Shown here piece after piece: positions 9,142 to 16,825 of a stretch of 64,000 nucleotides of DNA; the stretch's first letter is position 1; each line of letters begins with the position of its first letter. The notes below the pieces were generated by a model, which was not told where the DNA came from, did not search any database, and was given only the letters and a program-made list of their open reading frames with translations. The stretch is from positions 124,001 to 188,000 of the forward strand of contig NZ_CP016545.1 of NCBI RefSeq assembly GCF_001687545.1, in the 5' to 3' direction. The translations under genes were made by a program, and so were the position numbers. Source of the stretch: Paraurantiacibacter namhicola (GTDB lineage: Bacteria; Pseudomonadota; Alphaproteobacteria; Sphingomonadales; Sphingomonadaceae).

Positions 9142-10197
9142 TTATCCTTGAGCCGCCTGGAATTGATGTTCGATATTGGTCTGCAGCGCGTCTTCCGCGC
9201 CCGCGAGGGCCCACGGCTTGCGGCCGCCCAGCACGCCGGAGTGCGTGACGATCTCGCCCACGAACTGCTCCTGCTTGTAAGCCATCAGGTGGATGCCGTT
9301 GATGCCTTCGATCTCGGCCAGCTGCTGCATCAGCTCGACAGCGATGGCCCGGCCTTCCTCGCGCGGTTTCTCGGCCTGCTCCAGCCTGCGAACGAGCGCA
9401 TCGGGGATATGCACGCCGGGAATGGCGCTGCGCAGCCACATGGCGGTCTTTGCGCTGGCCAGCACGCCCACACCCATCAGCGTATAGCATTGCTCCGCCA
9501 GGCCCATGTCGACCGCGCGCTTCATGAACTCGCGCGCCATGTCCACGTCGAAGCAATATTGCGACTGGACGAACTGCGCACCTGCCGCGACCTTCTTGGC
9601 GAACTGGTCGACGCGGTTGGCGATCGGCGGCGCGAAGGGATTGATCGACGCGCCAAGGAACAGGCGCGGGCCTTCATCCAGCTTGCGGCCGGACAGGAAA
9701 TGCTCATCGTCCCGCAGGGTGCGGATGGTCTGCAGCAGCGATACGCTATCGAGATCGAAGACGGGCTTGGCTTCCGGATGGTCGCCCACGCTGACATCGT
9801 CGCCGGACAGGCACAGCACGCTGCATACGCCCAGCGCGGCGGCCCCCAGCACGTCGCCCTGGATGGCGATGCGGTTCCGGTCGCGGCAGCTGATCTGGAT
9901 GATGGGCGAATAGCCAACGCGCGTCAGCAGGGCGCAGACGCCCAGGCTGGACATGTGGCAATTGGCGCCCGACCCGTCCGTCGCGTTGATGGCGTCGACA
10001 TAGCCATCGAACAGCGAGGCGCGATTGAGCACCTCGTCCGGATCGGCGCTGTCGGGCGGAGCGATTTCGGATGTGATGGCAAAATGGCCTGAACGCAGCA
10101 CGCGCTCGAACCGGCCGTGCGAGGAATACCCCTCGCGCATCGGCAGCGGGTCGCCGGGATTGGCGCCATATTCGTCGAAGGCGAAATCGTCACTCAT
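9142..10197 (-). CDS. Methylenetetrahydrofolate reductase family protein (MetF-like)
   Basis: A 351-aa flavoprotein barrel of the MetF family. In this pathway it would run oxidatively, turning 5-methyl-THF from the corrinoid methyltransferase into 5,10-methylene-THF. Family segments include the active-site Glu region ITSEIAPP, INATDGSGANCHMSS, CLSGDD and AGAQFVQSQYCFD. It starts 8 nt inside the 3' end of the MetV-like gene, which argues for translational coupling and possibly a MetFV complex. A biosynthetic MetF for methionine would not normally sit in such an operon, so the catabolic role is favoured by context. Confidence 0.87.
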   Translation of the reverse strand: MSDDFAFDEYGANPGDPLPMREGYSSHGRFERVLRSGHFAITSEIAPPDSADPDEVLNRASLFDGYVDAINATDGSGANCHMSSLGVCALLTRVGYSPIIQISCRDRNRIAIQGDVLGAAALGVCSVLCLSGDDVSVGDHPEAKPVFDLDSVSLLQTIRTLRDDEHFLSGRKLDEGPRLFLGASINPFAPPIANRVDQFAKKVAAGAQFVQSQYCFDVDMAREFMKRAVDMGLAEQCYTLMGVGVLASAKTAMWLRSAIPGVHIPDALVRRLEQAEKPREEGRAIAVELMQQLAEIEGINGIHLMAYKQEQFVGEIVTHSGVLGGRKPWALAGAEDALQTNIEHQFQAAQG

Positions 10198-10633
10198 CGC
10201 GGGCCAGCCTCAGCCAGGATGACTTGCCCTTGTTACGCTGGTCCACGGCAAACTGCAGGTCGCGGATCGCCTCGCTGCCTTCGCGCATCCGGCTCGCCCC
10301 GTCCCACGCAGCGTGCCACACGCAGCGCATTTCCGGCTTCACCTCGCACATGCCGTTCTCGCGCACGCCGCCGCACGGGCCGTTACGGATCGTCTTGGGG
10401 CAATTCATCGGGCAGGACATGCCGGTGCTGGAAAGCACGCAGTTGCCGCACATCTTGCAGTCGAAGAAGAACTCCTTGCCCACCCGCTCCACGGCGGTGA
10501 TCGGGCGGTCCAGGCTGCGGCCGAACACCTTCGTCACACCGCGTAGCAGCTTCACGATTGCCGGGTTGATCGCGTTGTAGACGCGCTCCATCCCGCGCGA
10601 ATGGCGCACTGACCACAGGCGCACGCTATACAT
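10190..10633 (-). CDS. MetV-like zinc/iron-sulfur protein (MTHFR C-terminal domain family)
   Basis: A 147-aa protein with the Cys-rich domain found in MetV, the partner of MetF in acetogen methylene-THF reductase. Eight Cys lie in CKMCGNC (59, 62, 65), CPMNC (74, 78), GPCGG (87), MCEV (96) and RCVW (104), enough for an Fe-S or zinc centre. The ATG at 10633 overlaps the upstream DUF1638 stop by 8 nt; a longer frame up to 10699 runs further into that gene and is less likely. It probably passes electrons from, or stabilises, the MetF-like reductase encoded directly downstream. Confidence 0.82.
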   Translation of the reverse strand: MYSVRLWSVRHSRGMERVYNAINPAIVKLLRGVTKVFGRSLDRPITAVERVGKEFFFDCKMCGNCVLSSTGMSCPMNCPKTIRNGPCGGVRENGMCEVKPEMRCVWHAAWDGASRMREGSEAIRDLQFAVDQRNKGKSSWLRLARDE

Positions 10634-11359
10634 GCGGCTGCGCCCCGGATTCGCGCGCCACGGCTGCCACGGCACTGGCCAGGTCGCCATAACCCACATC
10701 GCGGAATACGTAATTCAGGCCCAGCCGGTCGGCCGCTTCCTTGGCCTTGATACGCAGCAGCGGCACATCGGCCTGCGCCAGGTAAACAAGGTCGCGGTAA
10801 TTGCCGAACAGGCTCTCAAGCATCTCCGGGTGCCGATCCAGCGCAAGCCCTTCCCAGATCAGCCGGTCGAAATGCTTGACCAGGAAATCGGTGACGAAAA
10901 AGCTTCCGACCTCTGCCTCGGTAATGTCCTCGAATACCGGGCTGGTGGCATAGAATTCATAGCAATGGGCATGCGGCAGCCGCTCTGCATCATGGCGGGT
11001 CAGCACGGCATCCAACGCGCCGCCCGTCCCGCAATCGCCATAGCCGATCAGGACCTGCGAATACTTTTCGCGGTGCTGCGCCAGGAACTCATCGACGCGC
11101 GGCGCGATCTGCGCCGGGCGGTTATGCAGTTCTGCCGGCAGGCAATGCAGCACCAGCGCATCCTCGCCCACGCCCAGCTGCTTGCGCAGGGCGATGATCT
11201 CGTTCGCCAGCGCACCGCAGGCCAGGATCAGCGCCGGGCCATCGGGATTGCGCGTGGTGGTCGCCAGCGTCGCCCCGACTGCACCCGATTCGCCCTGCGG
11301 ACGGGCGCGCCGTGCCAATCGAGACTGCCGTCCGCCCGACCGGCGAGCGGCGCCGCTCA

Positions 11360-11360
<1 letters not shown>
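10626..11360 (-). CDS. DUF1638 domain protein of the corrinoid methyltransferase operon
   Basis: A 244-aa protein recognised as DUF1638, a family of unknown function commonly found beside corrinoid methyltransferase genes. Features are ILACGALANEI near residue 50, CLPAELHNRP, the Gly-rich IGYGDCGTGG loop and HCYEFYA. Three conserved Cys and several His could hold a metal, but this is not established. The first 38 residues are basic and low in structure. The start codon shares one base with the corrinoid gene stop (TGATG at 11360), so translation is coupled. A role in loading or maintaining the corrinoid protein, or in substrate handling, is a guess from context. Confidence 0.8.
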
Positions 11361-12049
<689 letters not shown>

Positions 12050-12156
12050 AAGCCGCATCCTCTCCAGCGCGACGAGGGCGGCAATTGACCGCCCGGGACC
12101 TCCTCTTCCGGGAGTGGATGGAAAATGCGTAGGCCTGCGCTTTCTGTCTATTCTGC

Positions 12157-12185
12157 ATGCGACAACAAATGCTATAAATGCGACA
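12157..12185. promoter_or_regulatory. Direct repeat, 21-bp phased, candidate GlxA/AraC-type operator
   Basis: ATGCGACA occurs at 12157-12164 and again at 12178-12185, exactly 21 bp (two helical turns) apart; read on the minus strand each is TGTCGCAT. The pair lies between the corrinoid operon start (12049) and the regulator start (12224). AraC-family proteins of the ArgR/GbdR type bind two same-orientation half-sites spaced about two turns apart, and ArgR half-sites contain TGTCGC (known). That the adjacent GlxA-family protein binds here is inference. Confidence 0.55.
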
Positions 12186-12223
12186 TTATCGACGCGCTCA
12201 GCGAGTGCGGAGAGGAGACGGGC

Positions 12224-13243
12224 ATGGGCGAGTTTACCGGCGGCGAAAACGGCGTGCCTGCTGCGCCCACCCGCAAATTCACATTCCTGCTCGTCCCCGA
12301 GTTTTCGATGATGGCATTTACCGCCGCGATCGAGCCCCTGCGCGCGGCCAACCGGACGGCGGGACGCACCCTGTATTCTTGGCGCGTGGCCACGCTGGAT
12401 GGCGGCCAGGTGAAAGCCAGCAATGGCGTCAGCGTAGTGGCGGATGGTTCGCTGGCGGACGTGGCCAAAGGGGGCGTGCTGCTGGTCTGCGCAGGGCTTT
12501 CTGCCGCAGATCACGCGTCACCGGCGCTGCTGAATGCCCTTCGCCTGCAGGCGCGGCATACCGAATCGCTTGGCGGGGTGTGCACGGGCAGCATCATCCT
12601 GGCCGAGGCCGGCCTGCTTGGCGGCTATCGCTGCACGGTCCACTGGGAAGACCTGGTCAGCTTTGCCGAGAATTTTCCGGAGCTCGAAATTACCTCGCGC
12701 CTGTATGAAATCGACCGCGACCGCGTGACCTGCTCGGGCGGTACGGCCCCGCTGGACATGATGATCCACTTCATCGCGCTGGACCACGGGCGGGAGCTGG
12801 CCGTCGGCGTGGCCGAGCTGATGGTCCATCACTTCGCCCGCGAGGCGCATGAGCCGCAGCGCCTTTCCATCCTGGAGCGGACCGGCGTGCGGCATCCCAA
12901 GCTGCTCCAGGCCATCGCGCTGATGGAAGAGGCGATCGAGCACCCCGCACCGCTGGACCGCATCGCGGAAGGCGCGGGCCTGTCGCCGCGCCAGATGGAA
13001 CGGCTGTTTGCCATGCATTTCGAGAAGACGCCCTCGCGCTATTATCTCGGCCTCCGGCTCGCCCGCGCCAGGCATTTGCTGGGCCACACTGCGCTCCCGG
13101 TTGTGCAGGTGGCGCTGGCAACCGGCTTTGCGTCTCCGGCGCATTTCACGAAATGTTACCGCGAGGCATTCGGCAATACGCCGAGTGCGGAGCGGCAGGC
13201 ACCGGTAAAGGATCGCCTGCCGATCGATGACCGGGTCGCCTAG
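12224..13243 (+). CDS. GlxA-family transcriptional regulator, GbdR-like
   Basis: A 339-aa regulator with an N-terminal DJ-1/PfpI-like domain (about 14-190: FLLVPEFSMMAF, GGVCTGSIILAEAGLL, CSGGTAPLDMM) and a C-terminal AraC-type HTH (about 235-330: RIAEGAGLSPRQMERLF, VALATGFASPAHFTKCYR). GbdR, which responds to glycine betaine and dimethylglycine in Pseudomonas, has this architecture. The ATG at 12224 has AGGAG just upstream; an earlier in-frame ATG at 12125 would lie before the repeat operator. Divergent from the corrinoid operon, hence the likely local activator. Its stop overlaps the MFS gene stop tail to tail on a CTAG (13240-13243). Confidence 0.87.
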   Translation: MGEFTGGENGVPAAPTRKFTFLLVPEFSMMAFTAAIEPLRAANRTAGRTLYSWRVATLDGGQVKASNGVSVVADGSLADVAKGGVLLVCAGLSAADHASPALLNALRLQARHTESLGGVCTGSIILAEAGLLGGYRCTVHWEDLVSFAENFPELEITSRLYEIDRDRVTCSGGTAPLDMMIHFIALDHGRELAVGVAELMVHHFAREAHEPQRLSILERTGVRHPKLLQAIALMEEAIEHPAPLDRIAEGAGLSPRQMERLFAMHFEKTPSRYYLGLRLARARHLLGHTALPVVQVALATGFASPAHFTKCYREAFGNTPSAERQAPVKDRLPIDDRVA

Positions 13244-14466
13244 TCGCCGCTACGCGGATCGAATTCGAACACCGCGGGTGTGGTCGGGCGGGCGATGATG
13301 AACCCGTCCTGCTCGCTGGCCGGGACGCTGCGGCGCCGCGCAATGCGGTACAGGCCAAACACCACCAGCGCGGCATGCATCGCCGCCGTGTAACCGAACA
13401 GGGCCGACGGGCCGAACGCGGTCATGATCGATGGCGAAAGGAGCGGCCCTGCCACCGAGCCAAGGCCATAGATCAGCAGCAGCCCGCCGCTGATCGCCAC
13501 GAAATCGTCCGGCTCCGCATGATCATTGGCATGGGCCGCCGCCAGGCCGAACAGCGCCATGGCGAAGATGCCGTAACCGCCCGCGCCTGCCAGCATGGCG
13601 AAGTCCGACCGTGTGCCAAGCACCATCAGTGCTGCGCCGGCGATGGCTGCACCGGTCGATGCAAGGATCAGGATCTTGCGCCGGTCGATCACGTCCGACA
13701 TCAGGCCGAGCGGGTATTGCGCCGCCGCGCCTGCCAGGATGGCCGCGCTCATGAAGGTCGCGATCATCGCCGACCCGTATCCCATCTGCTGCACGTAGAT
13801 CGGGCCGATGGACCAGAAGGCCCCATTGGTCAGTCCGACCACGAAGCAGCCCGCCACCGCCAGCGGGGACACCGCCCATAGCCGCCGCAGGTTCAGCTTC
13901 GCCTCGCGCGGGGGCGAGGGATGCTCGATCCGCGTCAGGGCGACGGGCACGATGGCGAGCGCGATGAGCACGGCGACCAGCGAGAACAGGATGAAGCCTG
14001 CAGGATCGGCCAGCAGCAGCAGGTACTGGCCCACCGTCATCGCCGCGAAATCAATGATGCGATAGATCGCCAGAACCTGCCCGCGATTGGAATTGGTGGA
14101 GCGTTCGTTGATCCAGCTCTCGATCAGCATGTAGAGACCGGCAAAACTGAAGCCGACCACCACGCGCAGGCCCGTCCACAGCCATGCGGATGCTTCTATC
14201 GCGAAGATCAGGCTGGATGCGGCAGCCAATGCAGACAGGGCGGCGAACACCCGGATGTGGCCAACGCGGCGCACCATCTCCGGCGTCATCACGCAGCCAA
14301 GGATGAAGCCGGCGTAATACCCGGCCATGACGATGCCGATCGACTGGAGCGCGAAGCCTTCCATGCTCGCCCGGATCGAAATCAGCGTGTTCTGCAGCGC
14401 CCCGCCGGCCAGCAGGATCGCGGAGGAGACGAACAGCGAGCCGAGGGCGAGGAATATCCGGGTCAT
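13240..14466 (-). CDS. MFS transporter, possible phosphonate/betaine permease
   Basis: A 408-aa membrane protein of the major facilitator superfamily, with about 12 hydrophobic segments, an MFS loop after helix 2 (EMVRRVGHIRVF) and an equivalent loop after helix 8 (DVIDRRK). The ATG at 14466 has AAGGTG upstream; the open frame begins at 14493 without a better site. It follows the HD-oxygenase gene by 43 nt in the same direction, so it is probably cotranscribed with the TmpA/TmpB-like pair and sarcosine oxidase genes. The substrate is unknown; import of a methylated amine or aminophosphonate would fit the context. Confidence 0.8.
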   Translation of the reverse strand: MTRIFLALGSLFVSSAILLAGGALQNTLISIRASMEGFALQSIGIVMAGYYAGFILGCVMTPEMVRRVGHIRVFAALSALAAASSLIFAIEASAWLWTGLRVVVGFSFAGLYMLIESWINERSTNSNRGQVLAIYRIIDFAAMTVGQYLLLLADPAGFILFSLVAVLIALAIVPVALTRIEHPSPPREAKLNLRRLWAVSPLAVAGCFVVGLTNGAFWSIGPIYVQQMGYGSAMIATFMSAAILAGAAAQYPLGLMSDVIDRRKILILASTGAAIAGAALMVLGTRSDFAMLAGAGGYGIFAMALFGLAAAHANDHAEPDDFVAISGGLLLIYGLGSVAGPLLSPSIMTAFGPSALFGYTAAMHAALVVFGLYRIARRRSVPASEQDGFIIARPTTPAVFEFDPRSGD

Positions 14467-14509
14467 GCTGCACCTTAGGTCCGGGGCAGGCACGCAGCCC
14501 GCCGTGAAC

Positions 14510-15112
14510 TCAACTCACGAATCGCGTTACGAATCCGGGGCGCAGATAGGCCTCGTCCCACGCCGGCCGCAAGAACACTTCCTCCAGCTCCGGCGCGAAG
14601 CTTTCCAGGGGCTCCGTTGCATAGGCGGGATCGAAGCTGGTCTGGTCCCACGCCTCGCAGAAATGCGCGGTGGCCGCAAAGTGCGGATCGCCCCGGTATT
14701 TCTCGCGCGCATCGGGGTCGAGCCCGACCTTGTCGCCATAATATTTGAACTGGAAAATGCCGTGATGGCGCGTCGCCCAGGTGCACTCCTCGCGCACATA
14801 GGGGGCGATGATGGCGGCAGCGAGCGTGTCGTGGTTTTCCGGCGCCAGCTCGTCGCCCAGATCATGCAGCAGCGCGGTCACCACCCAGTCTGCATCTGCT
14901 CCATCGCGCCGTGCTCGCGTGGCGGTTTGCAGCGAATGATCGAGGCGCGATACCTGGTATCCCGACAGCCCGTCATCCATGGCGCGCAGCCGTGCCATCA
15001 GCCGCGCCGGCAGCTGCGCCTTGAAAGCCGCCTCATGCTCTTCCAGCAGCGCGTAATCGTCATGCGTGCCTTCATCCATGCGGGTGAAAGTGACCTTGCC
15101 CGCGCCGCTCAT
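14510..15112 (-). CDS. HD-domain mixed-valent diiron oxygenase candidate, TmpB/PhnZ-like
   Basis: A 200-aa HD-domain protein with the ligand pattern of the PhnZ/TmpB oxygenases: His59, His83-Asp84, His94, His116 or 117 and Asp156. TmpB cleaves (R)-1-hydroxy-2-(trimethylammonio)ethylphosphonate to glycine betaine and phosphate (established for the family). The start at 15112 overlaps the 2OG-oxygenase stop as ATGA, giving a coupled pair as expected for TmpA-TmpB. Compared with PhnZ as remembered, the Tyr-x-x-Glu substrate motif before the first His is not obviously kept, so substrate assignment is from context. An ordinary HD phosphohydrolase is the main alternative. Confidence 0.65.
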   Translation of the reverse strand: MSGAGKVTFTRMDEGTHDDYALLEEHEAAFKAQLPARLMARLRAMDDGLSGYQVSRLDHSLQTATRARRDGADADWVVTALLHDLGDELAPENHDTLAAAIIAPYVREECTWATRHHGIFQFKYYGDKVGLDPDAREKYRGDPHFAATAHFCEAWDQTSFDPAYATEPLESFAPELEEVFLRPAWDEAYLRPGFVTRFVS

Positions 15113-16254
15113 GCCGCTTCGCGCCCGAGGCTGGCCACGCCATCGCGCATCAGTGTGCGCCACAGGCTGCGCGGCCCGTCATGATCGATGTAGCAGCCCT
15201 GCAGGTGGCGCCGGCCGCTGGTCCCGTCGAAAGCGGTGCGGCCATGCAGCGTGCGGCGGTTGTCCATCATCAGCAGCAGGCCCGGCTCGAAGGGGAAACT
15301 CAGCTGGAACCTGGGATCGTTCGCCAGCTTCTGCAAGCGCCGCCTGCCGGAATAGAACAGGTCCAGCTTCTCCGGCTCGGCCGGCAGCACATAATCGAGC
15401 CGCGAACTCAGCCGCAGACCGATTAATCGGCCCAGGCTGTCCCGCTCGACCAGCGGGCTCGCGTCCTCGACGATGCAGCTGGAGGTATCATAGCGGAAGC
15501 GTACGGGCAGTTCTTCCAGCACGCGTGCTTCCTGCGGTGCGACCTCTTCGATGTGCTCGACCAGCGCCAGCCCGTCGACCACGGTGGAAAGCCCGCCCGC
15601 CACGTTATTCTCAAGGCAGTGGAGGAACTGGATGCCGGGCACGGGGAAGCGGTATGGATTGTCCGTATGCGCGGCGAGCGCGAGGCCGGTATAGGCAAGG
15701 TCGGTGGCGACCGGCTTGCTGTAGACGTCGAACAGGCGGCCCCAGTTCGTCTCGCGGATATAGCCGAAGCGCTGGGCCAGCGCGTCAAGGTCGCCCGGCT
15801 GGTGCGGCGTGCCCCGGATGATGCAGAAGCCGCGCGCGAAGAAACCGTCCAGCAGCGCGTGCATGCCGTCCGCCGTGTCGATTGCAGCGAAATCCACGGA
15901 CGGGATTTCGCCGCTGGCATTGGTCCAGGCGATCGGCGACGGCGTGCGCTCCGGATCGTCCTCCCACCCGCATTCCACCAGCAGGCGCGCGGCATCGAAG
16001 CGCGAGCTGAAACCGTCGCTGAAGCTGATGGCAAAGGCCCCGTCTTCCAGCGCCGCGATATCCGCCACGCGCAGGTCGCCCGGCAGGTCATTGGGTTCAT
16101 ACAGGCGCTGGTGATTGACCGGGTCGACGAGCGCGGGGTCGTTTACCCTTTCGCGCAGCCAGATAGGATGGAGGTGGAGCCGGTCTGCCGTGCCGCGGGC
16201 GATGATCGCCCCGCCGGTCTGCTGGTCCGCGACAAGAGTTACGCCTTGCACCAT
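15109..16254 (-). CDS. 2OG/Fe(II) oxygenase of the gamma-butyrobetaine hydroxylase family, TmpA-like
   Basis: A 381-aa TauD/GBBH-type oxygenase. Fe ligands are His196-x-Asp198 (AAHTDNPYR) and His337 (TLHGR); Arg348/349 is the likely 2OG-binding residue. In true GBBH the N-terminal domain carries a Cys3-His zinc site; here WLRERVNDP has no Cys, so that site looks lost. TmpA, often misannotated as GBBH, hydroxylates 2-(trimethylammonio)ethylphosphonate. The ATG at 16254 has GAGAGGTG upstream; a TTG at 16269 is less likely. Overlap with the HD-domain gene and location in a glycine betaine locus favour TmpA over carnitine biosynthesis. Confidence 0.7.
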   Translation of the reverse strand: MVQGVTLVADQQTGGAIIARGTADRLHLHPIWLRERVNDPALVDPVNHQRLYEPNDLPGDLRVADIAALEDGAFAISFSDGFSSRFDAARLLVECGWEDDPERTPSPIAWTNASGEIPSVDFAAIDTADGMHALLDGFFARGFCIIRGTPHQPGDLDALAQRFGYIRETNWGRLFDVYSKPVATDLAYTGLALAAHTDNPYRFPVPGIQFLHCLENNVAGGLSTVVDGLALVEHIEEVAPQEARVLEELPVRFRYDTSSCIVEDASPLVERDSLGRLIGLRLSSRLDYVLPAEPEKLDLFYSGRRRLQKLANDPRFQLSFPFEPGLLLMMDNRRTLHGRTAFDGTSGRRHLQGCYIDHDGPRSLWRTLMRDGVASLGREAA

Positions 16255-16315
16255 ATCGACACCTCTCAATGCCTTGCGCGAGGGCCGCAGTGCGCACCTC
16301 GCACTTCCTACCGGT

Positions 16316-16825
16316 TCAGCTCTCGGTGGCTGCCTTCACCAGCACACCCCAGACGAATTCAGCAAAACTGCGCCAGACCTCGATCACGAAGCGCGTATCG
16401 GTTTCGCGTATCAGGACAATTTCTGTGGCTTCGAAGACGGTGCGCTTGCCACTGCCGACCGGGAAGTTTTCGAGGTCCAGCGGATTGCCGCGCCGCAGCA
16501 CTTCCACCGCACGCGGGCCTTCGATGGATATGGCAACCTGCCGCTCCGACACATCGACAACGCTCAGCGGTTCGCCCGGCTTCCCGGGAGCAGCTGTGCC
16601 GGCGGGCATGCGCATGAGCCATTCGTCCGGTCCAAGGCAGATGATGCCATCGCCGATCGAACCGATCTTGCGCGGCAAGACGCCGCCGATGGCCTTGTCC
16701 AGCAGGGCCGGATCGCGCGCACGAAGGGAGTAGCGCGCCATGGGCGGCTCCAGCGCGATCGTCACGCCGGCAAATTCTGCAGGGGCGAGCGGCACGGGCT
16801 CGCTGCGGCGAAGCGCCTCAGCCAT
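16316..16825 (-). CDS. soxG: Sarcosine oxidase gamma subunit
   Basis: A 169-aa SoxG-family protein, the small scaffold subunit of heterotetrameric sarcosine oxidase. Recognisable segments are LGPDEWLM, VDVSERQVAISIEGP and the C-terminal WRSFAEFVWG. The ATG at 16825 overlaps the soxA stop by 8 nt and has GGAG 8 nt upstream; a longer frame to 16849 lies inside soxA. Last of soxB-soxD-soxA-soxG. The 2OG-oxygenase gene begins 61 nt downstream in the same direction, so the transcript may continue into it. Confidence 0.9.
   Translation of the reverse strand: MAEALRRSEPVPLAPAEFAGVTIALEPPMARYSLRARDPALLDKAIGGVLPRKIGSIGDGIICLGPDEWLMRMPAGTAAPGKPGEPLSVVDVSERQVAISIEGPRAVEVLRRGNPLDLENFPVGSGKRTVFEATEIVLIRETDTRFVIEVWRSFAEFVWGVLVKAATES

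Noticed and set aside
15109-16254. Carnitine biosynthesis gamma-butyrobetaine hydroxylase
   Set aside because: N-terminal zinc Cys are absent and the partner HD-domain gene and betaine locus fit TmpA better; kept only as an alternative.
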